A stretch of DNA of 64,000 nucleotides from an uncultured Roseovarius sp. GTDB taxonomy: Bacteria; Pseudomonadota; Alphaproteobacteria; Rhodobacterales; Rhodobacteraceae. A program made the translations under genes and the position numbers. Position 1 is the first letter of the stretch. Each line of letters starts with the position of its first letter. Location: NCBI GenBank assembly GCA_947503145.1, contig CANNCP010000001.1, positions 186,001 to 250,000 on the forward strand, read 5' to 3'. Shown in pieces: positions 53,666 through 62,589 of this stretch. The notes beneath the pieces were generated by a model. The model was not told the DNA's origin, did no database searches, and saw only the letters and a list, made by a program, of their open reading frames with translations.

Positions 53666-54715
53666 TCAAAGACCTTTCATTGCGTCAGTGAACGTATCAT
53701 GAGCCCGTTTCCAGACGCCAGCGTCCAGACTGCCCAGTGCTTTCAGCGAGGGCAGGAGTTGCTCGGCAAAATCGTGTGAGGATTCGGTCGGCAGTAGTGA
53801 CGGCAGGTTGTCGATCGCCATCACGTCCATCGGCGGGCTGTCGTGCACACGTGTTGCAGGCGCAGACCAGTCGGTGGCCGCCGCATAGATCGGAACCGGA
53901 TTGTAATCGCTGTCAGGATCGCAGGCGACATCGCCGACGATACTCAGGCGGCGCTCTGTCCGCAGCGCGGGTTCCGGCACGAAAACCGGCGTGCCGGGGC
54001 GTGCGAAGATGCAGTTGAGAAAGATGTCATGCGCCAGGATTTCCAAGAAAGGACCTCCACCCGCCGTCTGGGCCATGTCCCAACAGGTCGGGTCGATCCC
54101 CATCGCGCCACACAGATCCGCCGCACCGGTACCGACCCGGCCCAGCGCGCCGATGATGATCGCCGATGGCAGGGCGTGCCCGTCCAGATCACGCGCCAGA
54201 TCGGCCAGCAGCGCGTGCTTGCCCGAATAGGTGCCCACCGGCGGGCAGATCCCGCCCGACTTCTGGGCTGCCCAGCTCTTGAGCGCGATAGCCGCACCGG
54301 CATAGCCCGCCCAATAGCCAAAGGCGGCGACGCGACGCCCGTTGCCATCGACGAGATATTCCAGATCATAGAGCGTGCCACCGCCCGCGCGGAAGCGTTC
54401 CAGCAGAGCGCGACCGGAATGCTGGCCCTTGAAGGCATGGCCGAACATGACGTGGCGGTGCGGCAGGGGCGTACCGTCATCGGGCAATTCCTTGAGGCCA
54501 AAGATGATGGCGTCCTCGGGCGCATCCGGCCAGCTGTGCTCGGGCGCAATGGCGCAGCCTGCCGCCTCATATCCCTCCAGCGGGATCGCACGCACGCGAC
54601 TTTGCTCCACTGTCACGTCGATGCCGGCGGCGCGCAGGGCCGCGGCCCCCTCGGGCGTCAGGCCGACTCGTTCCTCGAACGGGCGTTGTTCGGCCCGAAC
54701 CCAGAGATGTGTCAT
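53666..54715 (-). CDS. Saccharopine dehydrogenase (lysine-forming, LYS1/LKR-type)
   Basis: A 349-residue enzyme of the alanine dehydrogenase/LYS1 fold. WVRAEQRPFEERVGLTP opens it; FGHAFKGQHSG, LYDLEYLVDGNGRRVAAFGYW and AIIIGALGRVGTGAADLC match Lys1-type saccharopine dehydrogenase, which links lysine and 2-oxoglutarate to saccharopine. A GST gene precedes it by 11 bases and the glutamate-forming partner follows directly. The pairing supports a complete lysine-saccharopine-aminoadipate semialdehyde route. Confidence 0.9.
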   Translation of the reverse strand: MTHLWVRAEQRPFEERVGLTPEGAAALRAAGIDVTVEQSRVRAIPLEGYEAAGCAIAPEHSWPDAPEDAIIFGLKELPDDGTPLPHRHVMFGHAFKGQHSGRALLERFRAGGGTLYDLEYLVDGNGRRVAAFGYWAGYAGAAIALKSWAAQKSGGICPPVGTYSGKHALLADLARDLDGHALPSAIIIGALGRVGTGAADLCGAMGIDPTCWDMAQTAGGGPFLEILAHDIFLNCIFARPGTPVFVPEPALRTERRLSIVGDVACDPDSDYNPVPIYAAATDWSAPATRVHDSPPMDVMAIDNLPSLLPTESSHDFAEQLLPSLKALGSLDAGVWKRAHDTFTDAMKGL

Positions 54716-54726
54716 GTGCCTCTCCT

Positions 54727-55341
54727 TCAGAGCATGCCTGCGGCGCGCACCGTCTTGACCGATGCGCGTTCTTCCATCGCAGCACGAAAGGCGCGGATCT
54801 TGGGAAAGGCAGCCAGATCGACGTCGTCACCTTCGAGCCAGGAACACACGACAAAGAGATAAGGATCGGCGATGCTCAGTTTCGCGCCAGCCACCAGCGG
54901 GCCGCGCAGACAATGGTCTTCGACATATTGCGCGCAGGCGGTCATCGTCTCGGGCACTTTGGCGGCCATGTCGGCGCGGCTGGCCTCTTGGTCGGCCCAG
55001 CGGTTCCCGCGCATCTTGTGCGCGTGGTTAGGGTGCATTGTGCTGGCGAGGTAGTACATCACCGCGCGCACATGCGCGGCGTCCAGCGCCGCCTCGGGCA
55101 TCAGGCCGGCATCCGGGGCTGTGGTGGCGATGTATTCCAGGATCGCGCCGGTTTCGGTCAGCAGCGTACCGTCCACATCAAGCACCGGCACCCGGCCCTT
55201 GGGGTTGATCTTGTGATAGGTCGGCGTGGTCTGCTCGCCGCCCTTGAAATCCACGGCCCGTGGGGTGAATTCCAGACCAGCCTCGTGCAGGGTGATGGCA
55301 GCAGCGATCGAGATCGTGCCCCGTGCAAAGTAGAGTTTCAT
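54727..55341 (-). CDS. Glutathione S-transferase family protein
   Basis: A 204-residue GST of the bacterial beta/theta-like class. MKLYFARGTISIAAAITLHE begins the thioredoxin fold, with NPKGRVPVLDVDG and LTETGAILEYIA in the glutathione site; LSIADPYLFVVCSWLEGDD provides the helical-domain capping motif. The active-site region has RGTIS rather than a Cys. It lies inside a tight operon (histidine phosphatase, GST, two saccharopine enzymes; spacers of 24 and 11 bases), hinting at a role in handling a reactive semialdehyde, which is inference. Confidence 0.9.
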   Translation of the reverse strand: MKLYFARGTISIAAAITLHEAGLEFTPRAVDFKGGEQTTPTYHKINPKGRVPVLDVDGTLLTETGAILEYIATTAPDAGLMPEAALDAAHVRAVMYYLASTMHPNHAHKMRGNRWADQEASRADMAAKVPETMTACAQYVEDHCLRGPLVAGAKLSIADPYLFVVCSWLEGDDVDLAAFPKIRAFRAAMEERASVKTVRAAGML

Positions 55342-55365
55342 CAGAGTGGCCTTTCAGGTCAGATA

Positions 55366-56016
55366 TCAGATAAAGGTACGCGCATGCGCGCGATCCGGTG
55401 CATCGAGATGCGGTGTGGCGTTGAACGTGGACAGCATGAGCTGATCATGTGAATAGCTGACCCGGTGCAGCGAGCTGTTCATGGTCTGCAGCATGACCCG
55501 TGCCATGCCCGCATTGTTCAGCGCCAGAACGTGGCGCAGGACCATGCCGATCACGCCACCGGAGGTGACCACCAGAACGCGGCCACGCTGGTGGCACAGC
55601 TCATTGACGAGGCCGGTCACGCGCGCATGAAATCCCGCGAATGTCTCGGGCACGGCAACCAGCTTGTTATCGGCCCAATGGTCGATCACTGCGGGCAGGT
55701 GACGGGAAAATTCGGCGGCAGAGGTGGGCGCGGGGATGCCGTATTGCTGCTGCATCGCGTGGGCGAGGTCAAAATAAGTCAGCTCGTTCAAGCGGGCGTC
55801 CTCGACATGCGGCGTATAGCCCATCGCGCGGGCGGTGCCGATCTGCCGGTGCAGCGTGCCGGTGATCACCCGGTCGAAATGCGGGTTGGTGCCCGTCAGG
55901 TGCTGACCCAGCCATTCGGCCTGCGTCCGGCCCAGATCGGACAACCGGTCATACCCGATCTCGTCGGTGGCGGCGCTGTTGGCCTGCCCATGCCGCACCA
56001 GTACAATTTCCGTCAC
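55366..56016 (-). CDS. Histidine phosphatase family protein
   Basis: A 216-residue phosphoglycerate-mutase-like phosphatase. The catalytic RHG motif is in VLVRHGQANSAATD; the second His is in VVTSGGVIGMVLRH, and LTYFD supplies the acid region. The substrate is unknown. The first codon is GTG at 56016, seven bases behind AGGAGGG, the best ribosome site nearby. It is the first gene of the operon leading to the saccharopine dehydrogenases and is divergent from the formate dehydrogenase gene across 221 bases with no gene seen. Confidence 0.87.
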   Translation of the reverse strand: MTEIVLVRHGQANSAATDEIGYDRLSDLGRTQAEWLGQHLTGTNPHFDRVITGTLHRQIGTARAMGYTPHVEDARLNELTYFDLAHAMQQQYGIPAPTSAAEFSRHLPAVIDHWADNKLVAVPETFAGFHARVTGLVNELCHQRGRVLVVTSGGVIGMVLRHVLALNNAGMARVMLQTMNSSLHRVSYSHDQLMLSTFNATPHLDAPDRAHARTFI

Positions 56017-56237
56017 GCGCCAGCCCTCCTGTCAGTCGCGTACTTTAGCGCGGCACGCCCGGGCGCGAAAGGTGCAAGGCGCCGAAAACTGGCTCATTCC
56101 GGCTGGTTCATCCCGGTCAGGTCGCGCGGTGAGCAGACCGCGCGCCGCAAAATCCGTTGCAGGTGTCGGGATTGATGGCCTTTTCTGCTGGCCATCGTGG
56201 TTTAATCTGTGGTGACAACTACGGCGGAGGCATACGC

Positions 56238-59000
56238 ATGTCCGATATCATCCGATTCACGCTCGACGGCAAAGAGGTCGAGGCCGAGGCCGGACTGACC
56301 ATCTGGGAAATCGCGAATGGCCGCGGTCTGGTGATCCCACATCTGTGTCACAAGCCCGCGCCGGGGTATCGCCCCGACGGCAATTGCCGCGCCTGCATGG
56401 TCGAGATCGAGGGCGAGCGCGTGCTGGCTGCGTCGTGCATCCGCGAACCCGCCAACGACATGGTGGTAAATACCGGTTCCGCCCGCGCGACCGCCGCGCG
56501 CAAGATGGTGATGGAAATGCTCGTCGCCGATCAGCCCGAACAGGACGTGGCCCGCGACAAGTCCAGCCACCTGTGGGATATGGCGGCGCTGACCGGCATT
56601 GAGGCCAGCCGCTTTCCCAAGCTGGAGGAGGGGCGCATTCCGCTGCTGGACGACAGCCATGTAGCGATGTCCGTGAACCTTGATGCCTGTATCCAGTGCG
56701 GCCTGTGCGTGCGGGCCTGCCGCGAGGTTCAGGTCAACGACGTGATCGGCATGGCCGGGCGCGGACATGACAGCTACCCGACATTCGATTTCGCCGATCC
56801 GATGGGTGACAGCACCTGTGTGGGCTGCGGTGAATGCGTGCAGGCCTGCCCGACCGGTGCGCTGATGCCCTCGACTGTCATGGGCAAACACCAGGTCGGC
56901 GACAGCGCCGATTACGATAGCGAAACCAAGAGCGTCTGCCCGTTCTGCGGTGTCGGCTGCCAGATCTCGATCAAGGTCAAGGACGACCGTGTGAAATATG
57001 TCGAGGGGATCAACGGCCCCGCGAACGAGGGACGGCTCTGCGTCAAGGGGCGCTTTGGCTTTGATTATATCAACCACCCCCACCGCCTGACCAAACCGCT
57101 GATCCGGCGCGACGACGCGCCCAAAAAGGCGCTCAACATCAATCCCGACAACTGGCAGGACTTCTTTCGCGAAGCCAGCTGGGACGAGGCGCTTGATTTC
57201 GCCGCAGGCGGGCTGAAGGGGCGCGGGCGTGAGGTCGCAGGCTTCGGCAGCGCCAAATGCACCAACGAAGAAGCCTACCTGTTTCAGAAACTCATCCGCC
57301 AGGGCTTTGGCCATAACAACGTGGACCACTGCACACGGCTGTGCCACGCGTCCTCGGTTTTCGCGCTGGTTGAAAACGTCGGTTCGGGCGGAGTGACAGC
57401 CACGTTCAACGAGATCGAGAATGCCGATGTCGCAATCATCATCGGTGCCAACCCGATCGAGAACCACCCCGTCGCGGCCACCTACTTCAAGCAGTTCACC
57501 AAGCGCGGCGGCAAGCTCATCGTGATGGATCCGCGCGGCGTGGGCCTGCGTCGCTTTGCCAGCCACATGCTGCAATTCCGCCCCGGTGCGGATGTGAGCA
57601 TGCTGAACGCCATCATGCACACGATCGTCGAGGAAAAGCTGTATGATCAGCAATATATCGACGCCTACACCGAAAACTGGGAAGCCCAGAAGGCACATCT
57701 GAAGGATTTCAGCCCGGAGAAGATGGAAGGCATCTGCGGCATTCCCGCCGAGACCCTGCGCGCCGTTGCGCGCGACTTTGCCACCGCGAAATCCGGCATG
57801 ATCTTCTGGGGGATGGGCGTCAGCCAGCATATCCACGGCACGGACAATTCGCGCTGCCTGATTTCGTTGGCGTTGATGTGCGGTCATGTCGGACGTCCGG
57901 GCACCGGCCTGCATCCGCTGCGCGGCCAGAACAACGTGCAGGGCGCGTCCGACGCGGGCCTCGTCCCGATGTTCCTGCCCGACTACCAGAGCGTAACCGA
58001 CGACCGGGTCCGCGCGGCCTTTACCAGCGTGTGGGGGTCGGGTGATTTCAGCGCCGAAAAGGGCCTGACCGTGACCGAAATCATGGACGCGGCCCACGCG
58101 GGCGATATCAAGGCGATGTATGTGTTGGGTGAAAACCCCGCCATGTCCGACCCGGACGTGGAACATGCCCGCAACGCGCTGGCCAAGCTGGATCATCTGG
58201 TGGTGCAGGATATCTTTATCACCGAGACTGCCAACTATGCCGACGTGATCCTGCCTGCCTCGACGCTGTTTGAAAAGTCAGGGACAGTGACGAACACCAA
58301 CCGGCAGGTGCAGATGGTGCGGCCCGCCGTGACCCTGCCGGGTGAGGCGCGCGAAGACTGGTGGATCGAGGTGGAAATGGCCAAACGCTGCGGGCTGGAC
58401 TGGCGGTATACGCACCCGTCCGAAGTCTATGCCGAAATGACCATCAACATGCCGTCCCTCGATAACATCACCTGGGAGCGGCTGGAAGAAACCGCCGTGA
58501 CCTATCCCAGCCTCAGCCCCGACGACCCCGGCCAGGCGGTGGTATTCGGCGACGGCTTCCCACGGCCCGAAGGGCGCGCGCGGTTCACGCCCGCGAACGT
58601 GATCGCACCGGACGACATACCGAACACCGAATACCCGATGATCCTGATCACGGGCCGACAGCTGGAACATTGGCACACCGGGTCGATGACCCGCCGGGCC
58701 AGCGTTCTGGACGCGGTGGAACCAGAGGCAAACTGTTCGATCCATCCCGGCACCTTGCGCCAGCTCGGCGTGGAACCGGGCGGCATGGTGCGGCTGACGA
58801 CCAAGCGCGGCACGATCACCGTCATGGCCCGCGCTGACCGTGCGGTTTCGCCGGACATGGTGTTTCTGCCGTTTGCCTTTGTCGAGGCAGCAGCCAACAT
58901 CCTGACCAACCCCGCAATCGACCCTTACGGCAAGATCCCCGAGTTCAAGTTCTCGGCGGTGAGGATCGAAAAGGCCGAGAAACAGGCGATGGCAGAGTAG
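56238..59000 (+). CDS. fdsA: NAD-linked formate dehydrogenase, catalytic (alpha) subunit
   Basis: A 920-residue molybdopterin oxidoreductase. Order of domains: [2Fe-2S] (HLCHKPAPGYRPDGNCRAC), a His-Cys cluster region, two ferredoxin-like [4Fe-4S] sets (CIQCGLCVRACRE; CVGCGECVQACP), the CPFCGVGC cluster, then the bis-MGD domain with NVDHCTRLCHASSV holding the Mo-ligating Cys. It oxidises formate to CO2. In Rhodobacter it belongs to fdsGBACD; here no fdsG, fdsB, fdsC (fdhD-like) or fdsD is adjacent, but a fused GB-type protein lies at 7760-9445. GGAGG is seven bases before ATG 56238. Confidence 0.94.
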   Translation: MSDIIRFTLDGKEVEAEAGLTIWEIANGRGLVIPHLCHKPAPGYRPDGNCRACMVEIEGERVLAASCIREPANDMVVNTGSARATAARKMVMEMLVADQPEQDVARDKSSHLWDMAALTGIEASRFPKLEEGRIPLLDDSHVAMSVNLDACIQCGLCVRACREVQVNDVIGMAGRGHDSYPTFDFADPMGDSTCVGCGECVQACPTGALMPSTVMGKHQVGDSADYDSETKSVCPFCGVGCQISIKVKDDRVKYVEGINGPANEGRLCVKGRFGFDYINHPHRLTKPLIRRDDAPKKALNINPDNWQDFFREASWDEALDFAAGGLKGRGREVAGFGSAKCTNEEAYLFQKLIRQGFGHNNVDHCTRLCHASSVFALVENVGSGGVTATFNEIENADVAIIIGANPIENHPVAATYFKQFTKRGGKLIVMDPRGVGLRRFASHMLQFRPGADVSMLNAIMHTIVEEKLYDQQYIDAYTENWEAQKAHLKDFSPEKMEGICGIPAETLRAVARDFATAKSGMIFWGMGVSQHIHGTDNSRCLISLALMCGHVGRPGTGLHPLRGQNNVQGASDAGLVPMFLPDYQSVTDDRVRAAFTSVWGSGDFSAEKGLTVTEIMDAAHAGDIKAMYVLGENPAMSDPDVEHARNALAKLDHLVVQDIFITETANYADVILPASTLFEKSGTVTNTNRQVQMVRPAVTLPGEAREDWWIEVEMAKRCGLDWRYTHPSEVYAEMTINMPSLDNITWERLEETAVTYPSLSPDDPGQAVVFGDGFPRPEGRARFTPANVIAPDDIPNTEYPMILITGRQLEHWHTGSMTRRASVLDAVEPEANCSIHPGTLRQLGVEPGGMVRLTTKRGTITVMARADRAVSPDMVFLPFAFVEAAANILTNPAIDPYGKIPEFKFSAVRIEKAEKQAMAE

Positions 59001-59042
59001 CGCCGACAAACTGCAGACTCCGCGCCAGCCCCACCCCAAAAA

Positions 59043-59073
59043 CCCCCGGAAGCATCGTGCCTCCGGGGGTTTT
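59043..59073 (+). terminator. Intrinsic terminator after fdsA
   Basis: CCCCCGGA (59043-59050) pairs with TCCGGGGG (59062-59069) around an 11-base loop and TTTT follows (59070-59073). It lies about 40 bases past the fdsA stop. Confidence 0.9.
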
Positions 59074-59100
59074 GCGTGATCAAGAGTGAGGCCTTGAACC

Positions 59101-59145
59101 GTTCCGCGAAAAACCTGACTCACAGCTTTTTGCGGAACGCTTTAA
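59101..59145 (+). repeat. Palindromic repeat family, copy C
   Basis: GTTCCGCGAAAAACC, then TGACTCACAGC, then TTTTTGCGGAACGCTTTAA. Arms GTTCCGCGAAAA and TTTTTGCGGAAC pair with one mismatch. The last bases overlap the stop codon of the OmpA-family gene (59142-59144), so on the minus strand this hairpin begins directly at the gene's end. Confidence 0.8.
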
Positions 59146-61031
59146 TTCAGCAGCGAGGTGATGTTGCGCACCGCTGCACGGCGGTTTGTGCGTTCGGCAG
59201 TCAGCGAGGGCACCTTCAAATCACTCTCGCCGTAACCTTGGGTGATCACGTTCTGCGGCGGCACGTCGAAATATTCAGTGAGCGCCAGTGCCACGGTCTC
59301 GGCGCGCCGATCCGAAAGCGCCAGATTATAGCCAGCGCTGCCGACGGCGTCGGTATGCCCTTCAACCAGAAAAACCGCGCGCGGGTTATCCTCGATGATC
59401 CGTCGCATCGACCCGCCAAGATCGGCCAGCGCCTGCGCCTGGCTGGGCTGGATCGCGGCAGAGCCGGTGGCGAAGGTGATCGCATCAAGCTCGACCTGCG
59501 GCGCGAGCGCGCGAACCCGCTTGTAGTCGCGCACCTGTCGCAACGAGAAGCGGCGATTGACATCGGCGAACATCACCTCCTGCAAGGCCTCTTGCAACGC
59601 GGCCTCATCATTCAGCGCAACCCTATTCTGCCGCGCGGCAATCGTTTCGAGCGATGGCAGGCGGTCAAAATCCACCGGATCGACCTGTTGGGTGTCATCG
59701 AACAGTACGAATTCCCTACCGTCGGAGGCGCGGATCCGCGTGCGGCGCAGCACCGTGCCATCGCTGGCGCGGACGGTCACGATCTGGCTACCGTCGTCAT
59801 AGGCGACGGTGGTGCGGGTCGAGCCGTCGTCGAAGGTCTGGGTGCTGACCTCTGCACCGGGGCGGCGCAGCAATTCATCATCGTTCTTGAGTACGCGCAA
59901 TTCGCCGTCGCGCTCGACCACGACGCGATCGCCCGAGTTTGACATCACGCGGTCGCCATTGGCCAGAACCGTACCGACGACAGCGGCGCCCAGACCCAGC
60001 AGCAGGGCTTTTTCAAAGCTCGACAGGCCCTTTTCCTTGCTGGGGGCTGCGGCGGTAGCGGCGGCGGCGGCGGTAGCCTCCGCATCGCCGGTCACGCCCG
60101 TGGCGAAATCTTCAGCACTGCTGCGCACGTCTTCTTCGGTGACAGTCTGGGTTTCGACCTCGGCATCGGCCTCGCTCTCGGCGGTGGCGTCGGCGGCGGC
60201 CGAAGATTGCACCTCGTTTTGTTGGGCGCGTTCCTGACGCTCGGCATCAGTCAATTGCTCACCGTCTGCCTCGCCGGCCCCGGCATCACCGTCGGCAGCG
60301 TCTGTGGCCTCAGCGGCGGCCTTGTCCGCAGCGGCCTGTGCTTCGGCAGCAACGGCTTCATCGGCGGCAGCTTTCTCCGCAGCGGCCTGAGTTTCGGCAG
60401 CAGCCTCAGCGGCGGCAGCCTGCGCTTCGGCAGCAACGGCTTCATCGGCGGCAGCTTTGTCTGCAGCGGCCTGAGTTTCGGCAGCGGCGGCAGCTTCATC
60501 AGCGGCGGCAGCCTTGTCCGCGGCAGCCTGCGCTTCGGCAGCAGCGGCTTGCGCTTCAGCAGCGGCAGCAGCCTCATCATCAGCGGCGGCCTTGTCCTCG
60601 GCGGCTTGCGCTTCAGCAGCGGCAGCAGCCTCATCATCAGCGGCGGCCTTGTCCGCAGCCGCCTGCGCTTCGGCGGCAGCGGCTTCATCGGCGGCTTGCG
60701 CTTCGGCAGCAGCCTCATCAGCGGCGGCTTGAGCTTTAACGGCGGCAGCTTCTGCGGCGGTAGCTTGCGCTTGCATCTCTGCCTCTGCCTGCGTTTCGGT
60801 CGCGGCCGTGGCGGCATCCAGAGCCTCTTCTGCGGTATCCTGAGCCTCTTGCGCCAAGTCAGCAGCGGTCTTGGCCTCTTCTGCCAGTTCCGCAGCTGTC
60901 TGCGCCAGATTATCCCCGCTGGTTGCTTCAACAGCGCTTTCCGGACTGACCTGCGCCAGCCCCGGCAGCGGCTGCATCAGACTCAGGCACAAGAACGCAG
61001 CGGTGGATGATTTCAAACTGGAGATATTCAT
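59142..61031 (-). CDS. OmpA-family protein with long Ala-rich coiled region
   Basis: A 629-residue exported protein: signal peptide AAFLCLSLMQPLPGLAQ; residues about 40-250 almost entirely Ala, Glu, Asp, Lys and Gln in repeated units such as AEAQAAADKAAADEA, likely a long helix; a short hydrophobic span (KALLLGLGAAVVGTVLANG); a beta-like middle (DGSQIVTVRASDGTVLRRTR); and a C-terminal OmpA peptidoglycan-binding domain with VEGHTDAVGSAGYNLALSDR. It probably links or spaces the outer envelope and cell wall. The start at 61031 has AGCAGGA upstream. The Ala-rich repeats make length variation between strains likely. Confidence 0.87.
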   Translation of the reverse strand: MNISSLKSSTAAFLCLSLMQPLPGLAQVSPESAVEATSGDNLAQTAAELAEEAKTAADLAQEAQDTAEEALDAATAATETQAEAEMQAQATAAEAAAVKAQAAADEAAAEAQAADEAAAAEAQAAADKAAADDEAAAAAEAQAAEDKAAADDEAAAAAEAQAAAAEAQAAADKAAAADEAAAAAETQAAADKAAADEAVAAEAQAAAAEAAAETQAAAEKAAADEAVAAEAQAAADKAAAEATDAADGDAGAGEADGEQLTDAERQERAQQNEVQSSAAADATAESEADAEVETQTVTEEDVRSSAEDFATGVTGDAEATAAAAATAAAPSKEKGLSSFEKALLLGLGAAVVGTVLANGDRVMSNSGDRVVVERDGELRVLKNDDELLRRPGAEVSTQTFDDGSTRTTVAYDDGSQIVTVRASDGTVLRRTRIRASDGREFVLFDDTQQVDPVDFDRLPSLETIAARQNRVALNDEAALQEALQEVMFADVNRRFSLRQVRDYKRVRALAPQVELDAITFATGSAAIQPSQAQALADLGGSMRRIIEDNPRAVFLVEGHTDAVGSAGYNLALSDRRAETVALALTEYFDVPPQNVITQGYGESDLKVPSLTAERTNRRAAVRNITSLLN

Positions 61032-61153
61032 GACAATCCTGCTCATGGCTATGGCCCCGTCGGGCCTTCAGAGGATAAACTCGCAAGGCGGGGCATTTGT
61101 TCCCGCATGATTGCCTGGATCGGCGCGCGGGCGACAAACGATGAGGGACACCG

Positions 61154-62401
61154 ATGGACAGTACCGGCATGAAATACCGCGCGGTCGGGGTAACGCTCGC
61201 GATCCTTCTGGCAGCGGGCAGCGTTGCCGCGCTTGTCCTCAGCGCGTCCGAATTTGTGTCCGAGGACAAGCTTTTTGGCGTCTGGCGGCTGCGGCATGTG
61301 ATCGTTGCAGCGGGGCTGTTGATGCTCGCAATCGCCTTGACTTGCCTGGTTTCCGGGCGCGGCGCGTGGCTGGGGTTCTGGGCGAGCGTGATCCCGGCAG
61401 GCGTTTTGCTGGTGGCAATGGAACTGGCCGGGCGCGCGGGTCTGGTGGATTGGGCGGCCCTGCTCAGCCCCAGGCCCGCGCAGGGCAAAGCGGTGGGCTG
61501 GACACTGCAACCGGGTATCAGCGTGCGGGGCCAGACCGGACAGGATATCGCGGCGCGCCTGGGCCTGCCGCATGATCCGATCCCGTTCGATTTTCACGCC
61601 GACAGCTACGGCTTTCGTAACGGAGATGAGCCGGTCGGTGACATCGTCTTTCTGGGCGATTCGATCATTCTGGGCGCCGCTGTGCCAGTGGATGAAACGA
61701 TCGCCGAAGTGGTCGAGGATACGCTGGGAAAGCCGGTGATGCAGGCGGCCTTGCTGGGGCTGTCGATTCAGGGCCAGCACGACATGCTGCGCAGTTCCGG
61801 CCTGCCGCTGAAGGGCAAGACGGTGGTGCAGTTCCTCTTTGAAGGGAACGACCTGCTCGATTCTCGCGCCTATCGCAGCCAGAGCGATACGCCCGCCCCG
61901 GCGGGCGGTGCGTCGCTCGGGCGGTTGGTCTGGGAAAGGCTGGTCACGCTCACCAACCCGGCGGCCCGCTATTATAGCTGCACCATCGGCGATCAGGACG
62001 TTGCTTTTCTCTGGACCCGGCGCTCTTTTGACGGGGTCGAAGACGAGGTGACGGAAATCACCGACGCGATCCGGGCGTATCGCCAAGAACTGCGTCGTGA
62101 GGGTGCGGATTATGCGCTTGTCCTTGTGCCGACCAAATACCGCGTGCTGGAGTCACAATGCACCTTTCCGCCCGGCAGCCCGATTGCCAACCCCGCCGCC
62201 AACCTGTCGGCACTGCCTGCTGAACTGAGCCGGTTCGCGGATGCGCAGGCCATCAGGTTCATCGACCTGACGCCGTCGTTGATGGCAGCGGCGCAGCAGG
62301 GCACGCTGCCGTGGTTCTGGGGTGATACGCACTGGAGCAGCGCCGGGCACGCGGTTGCCGGCAAACAGGTCGCGGACTGGCTGTCAGGCTGGGGCGGGTA
62401 A
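61154..62401 (+). CDS. Membrane-anchored SGNH-hydrolase-like protein
   Basis: A 415-residue protein with three N-terminal spans (to about residue 95) and an exported SGNH/GDSL domain. The nucleophile Ser is in IVFLGDSIILG, the Asn block is FEGNDLLD, and the Asp/His pair is WFWGDTHWSSAGH. The last motif recalls AlgJ/AlgX-type O-acetylation proteins, so it may transfer or remove acetyl groups on a surface polysaccharide. GAGGG precedes ATG 61154. It is divergent from the OmpA-family gene across 122 bases and followed by a palindromic repeat copy. Confidence 0.78.
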   Translation: MDSTGMKYRAVGVTLAILLAAGSVAALVLSASEFVSEDKLFGVWRLRHVIVAAGLLMLAIALTCLVSGRGAWLGFWASVIPAGVLLVAMELAGRAGLVDWAALLSPRPAQGKAVGWTLQPGISVRGQTGQDIAARLGLPHDPIPFDFHADSYGFRNGDEPVGDIVFLGDSIILGAAVPVDETIAEVVEDTLGKPVMQAALLGLSIQGQHDMLRSSGLPLKGKTVVQFLFEGNDLLDSRAYRSQSDTPAPAGGASLGRLVWERLVTLTNPAARYYSCTIGDQDVAFLWTRRSFDGVEDEVTEITDAIRAYRQELRREGADYALVLVPTKYRVLESQCTFPPGSPIANPAANLSALPAELSRFADAQAIRFIDLTPSLMAAAQQGTLPWFWGDTHWSSAGHAVAGKQVADWLSGWGG

Positions 62402-62424
62402 GGCTGTAAAGTGCAGACTAAAAC

Positions 62425-62468
62425 GTTCCGCGAAAAACCTGACTCACAGCTTTTCGCAGAATGCTTTA
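62425..62468 (+). repeat. Palindromic repeat family, copy D
   Basis: GTTCCGCGAAAAACC, TGACTCACAGC, then TTTTCGCAGAATGCTTTAG. Nearly identical to copy C for the first 30 bases, with a few changes in the right arm. It lies 23 bases after the SGNH-like stop and 120 bases before the ABC ATPase gene, in a spacer with no other feature seen. Confidence 0.75.
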
Positions 62469-62589
62469 GCGTGAATAATTACCGCATTTACTTCCTGTGA
62501 TCGCTGGTTAGATTGTAACTCTGTCCGCGCACAGCACATACGCCGCGTGTGTACGCATATCGAAATAAGGAAGATAGGATGAGGTCAAC

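Noticed and set aside
56202..58196. 664-residue frame antisense to fdsA
   Set aside because: Shadow of the formate dehydrogenase gene; no domain motifs, while the + strand shows all metal-binding Cys sets.
60207..61010. Gly/Ser-rich 267-residue frame antisense to the OmpA-family gene
   Set aside because: It mirrors the Ala-rich repeat of the real gene; the repetitive GSS pattern follows from the complementary codons.
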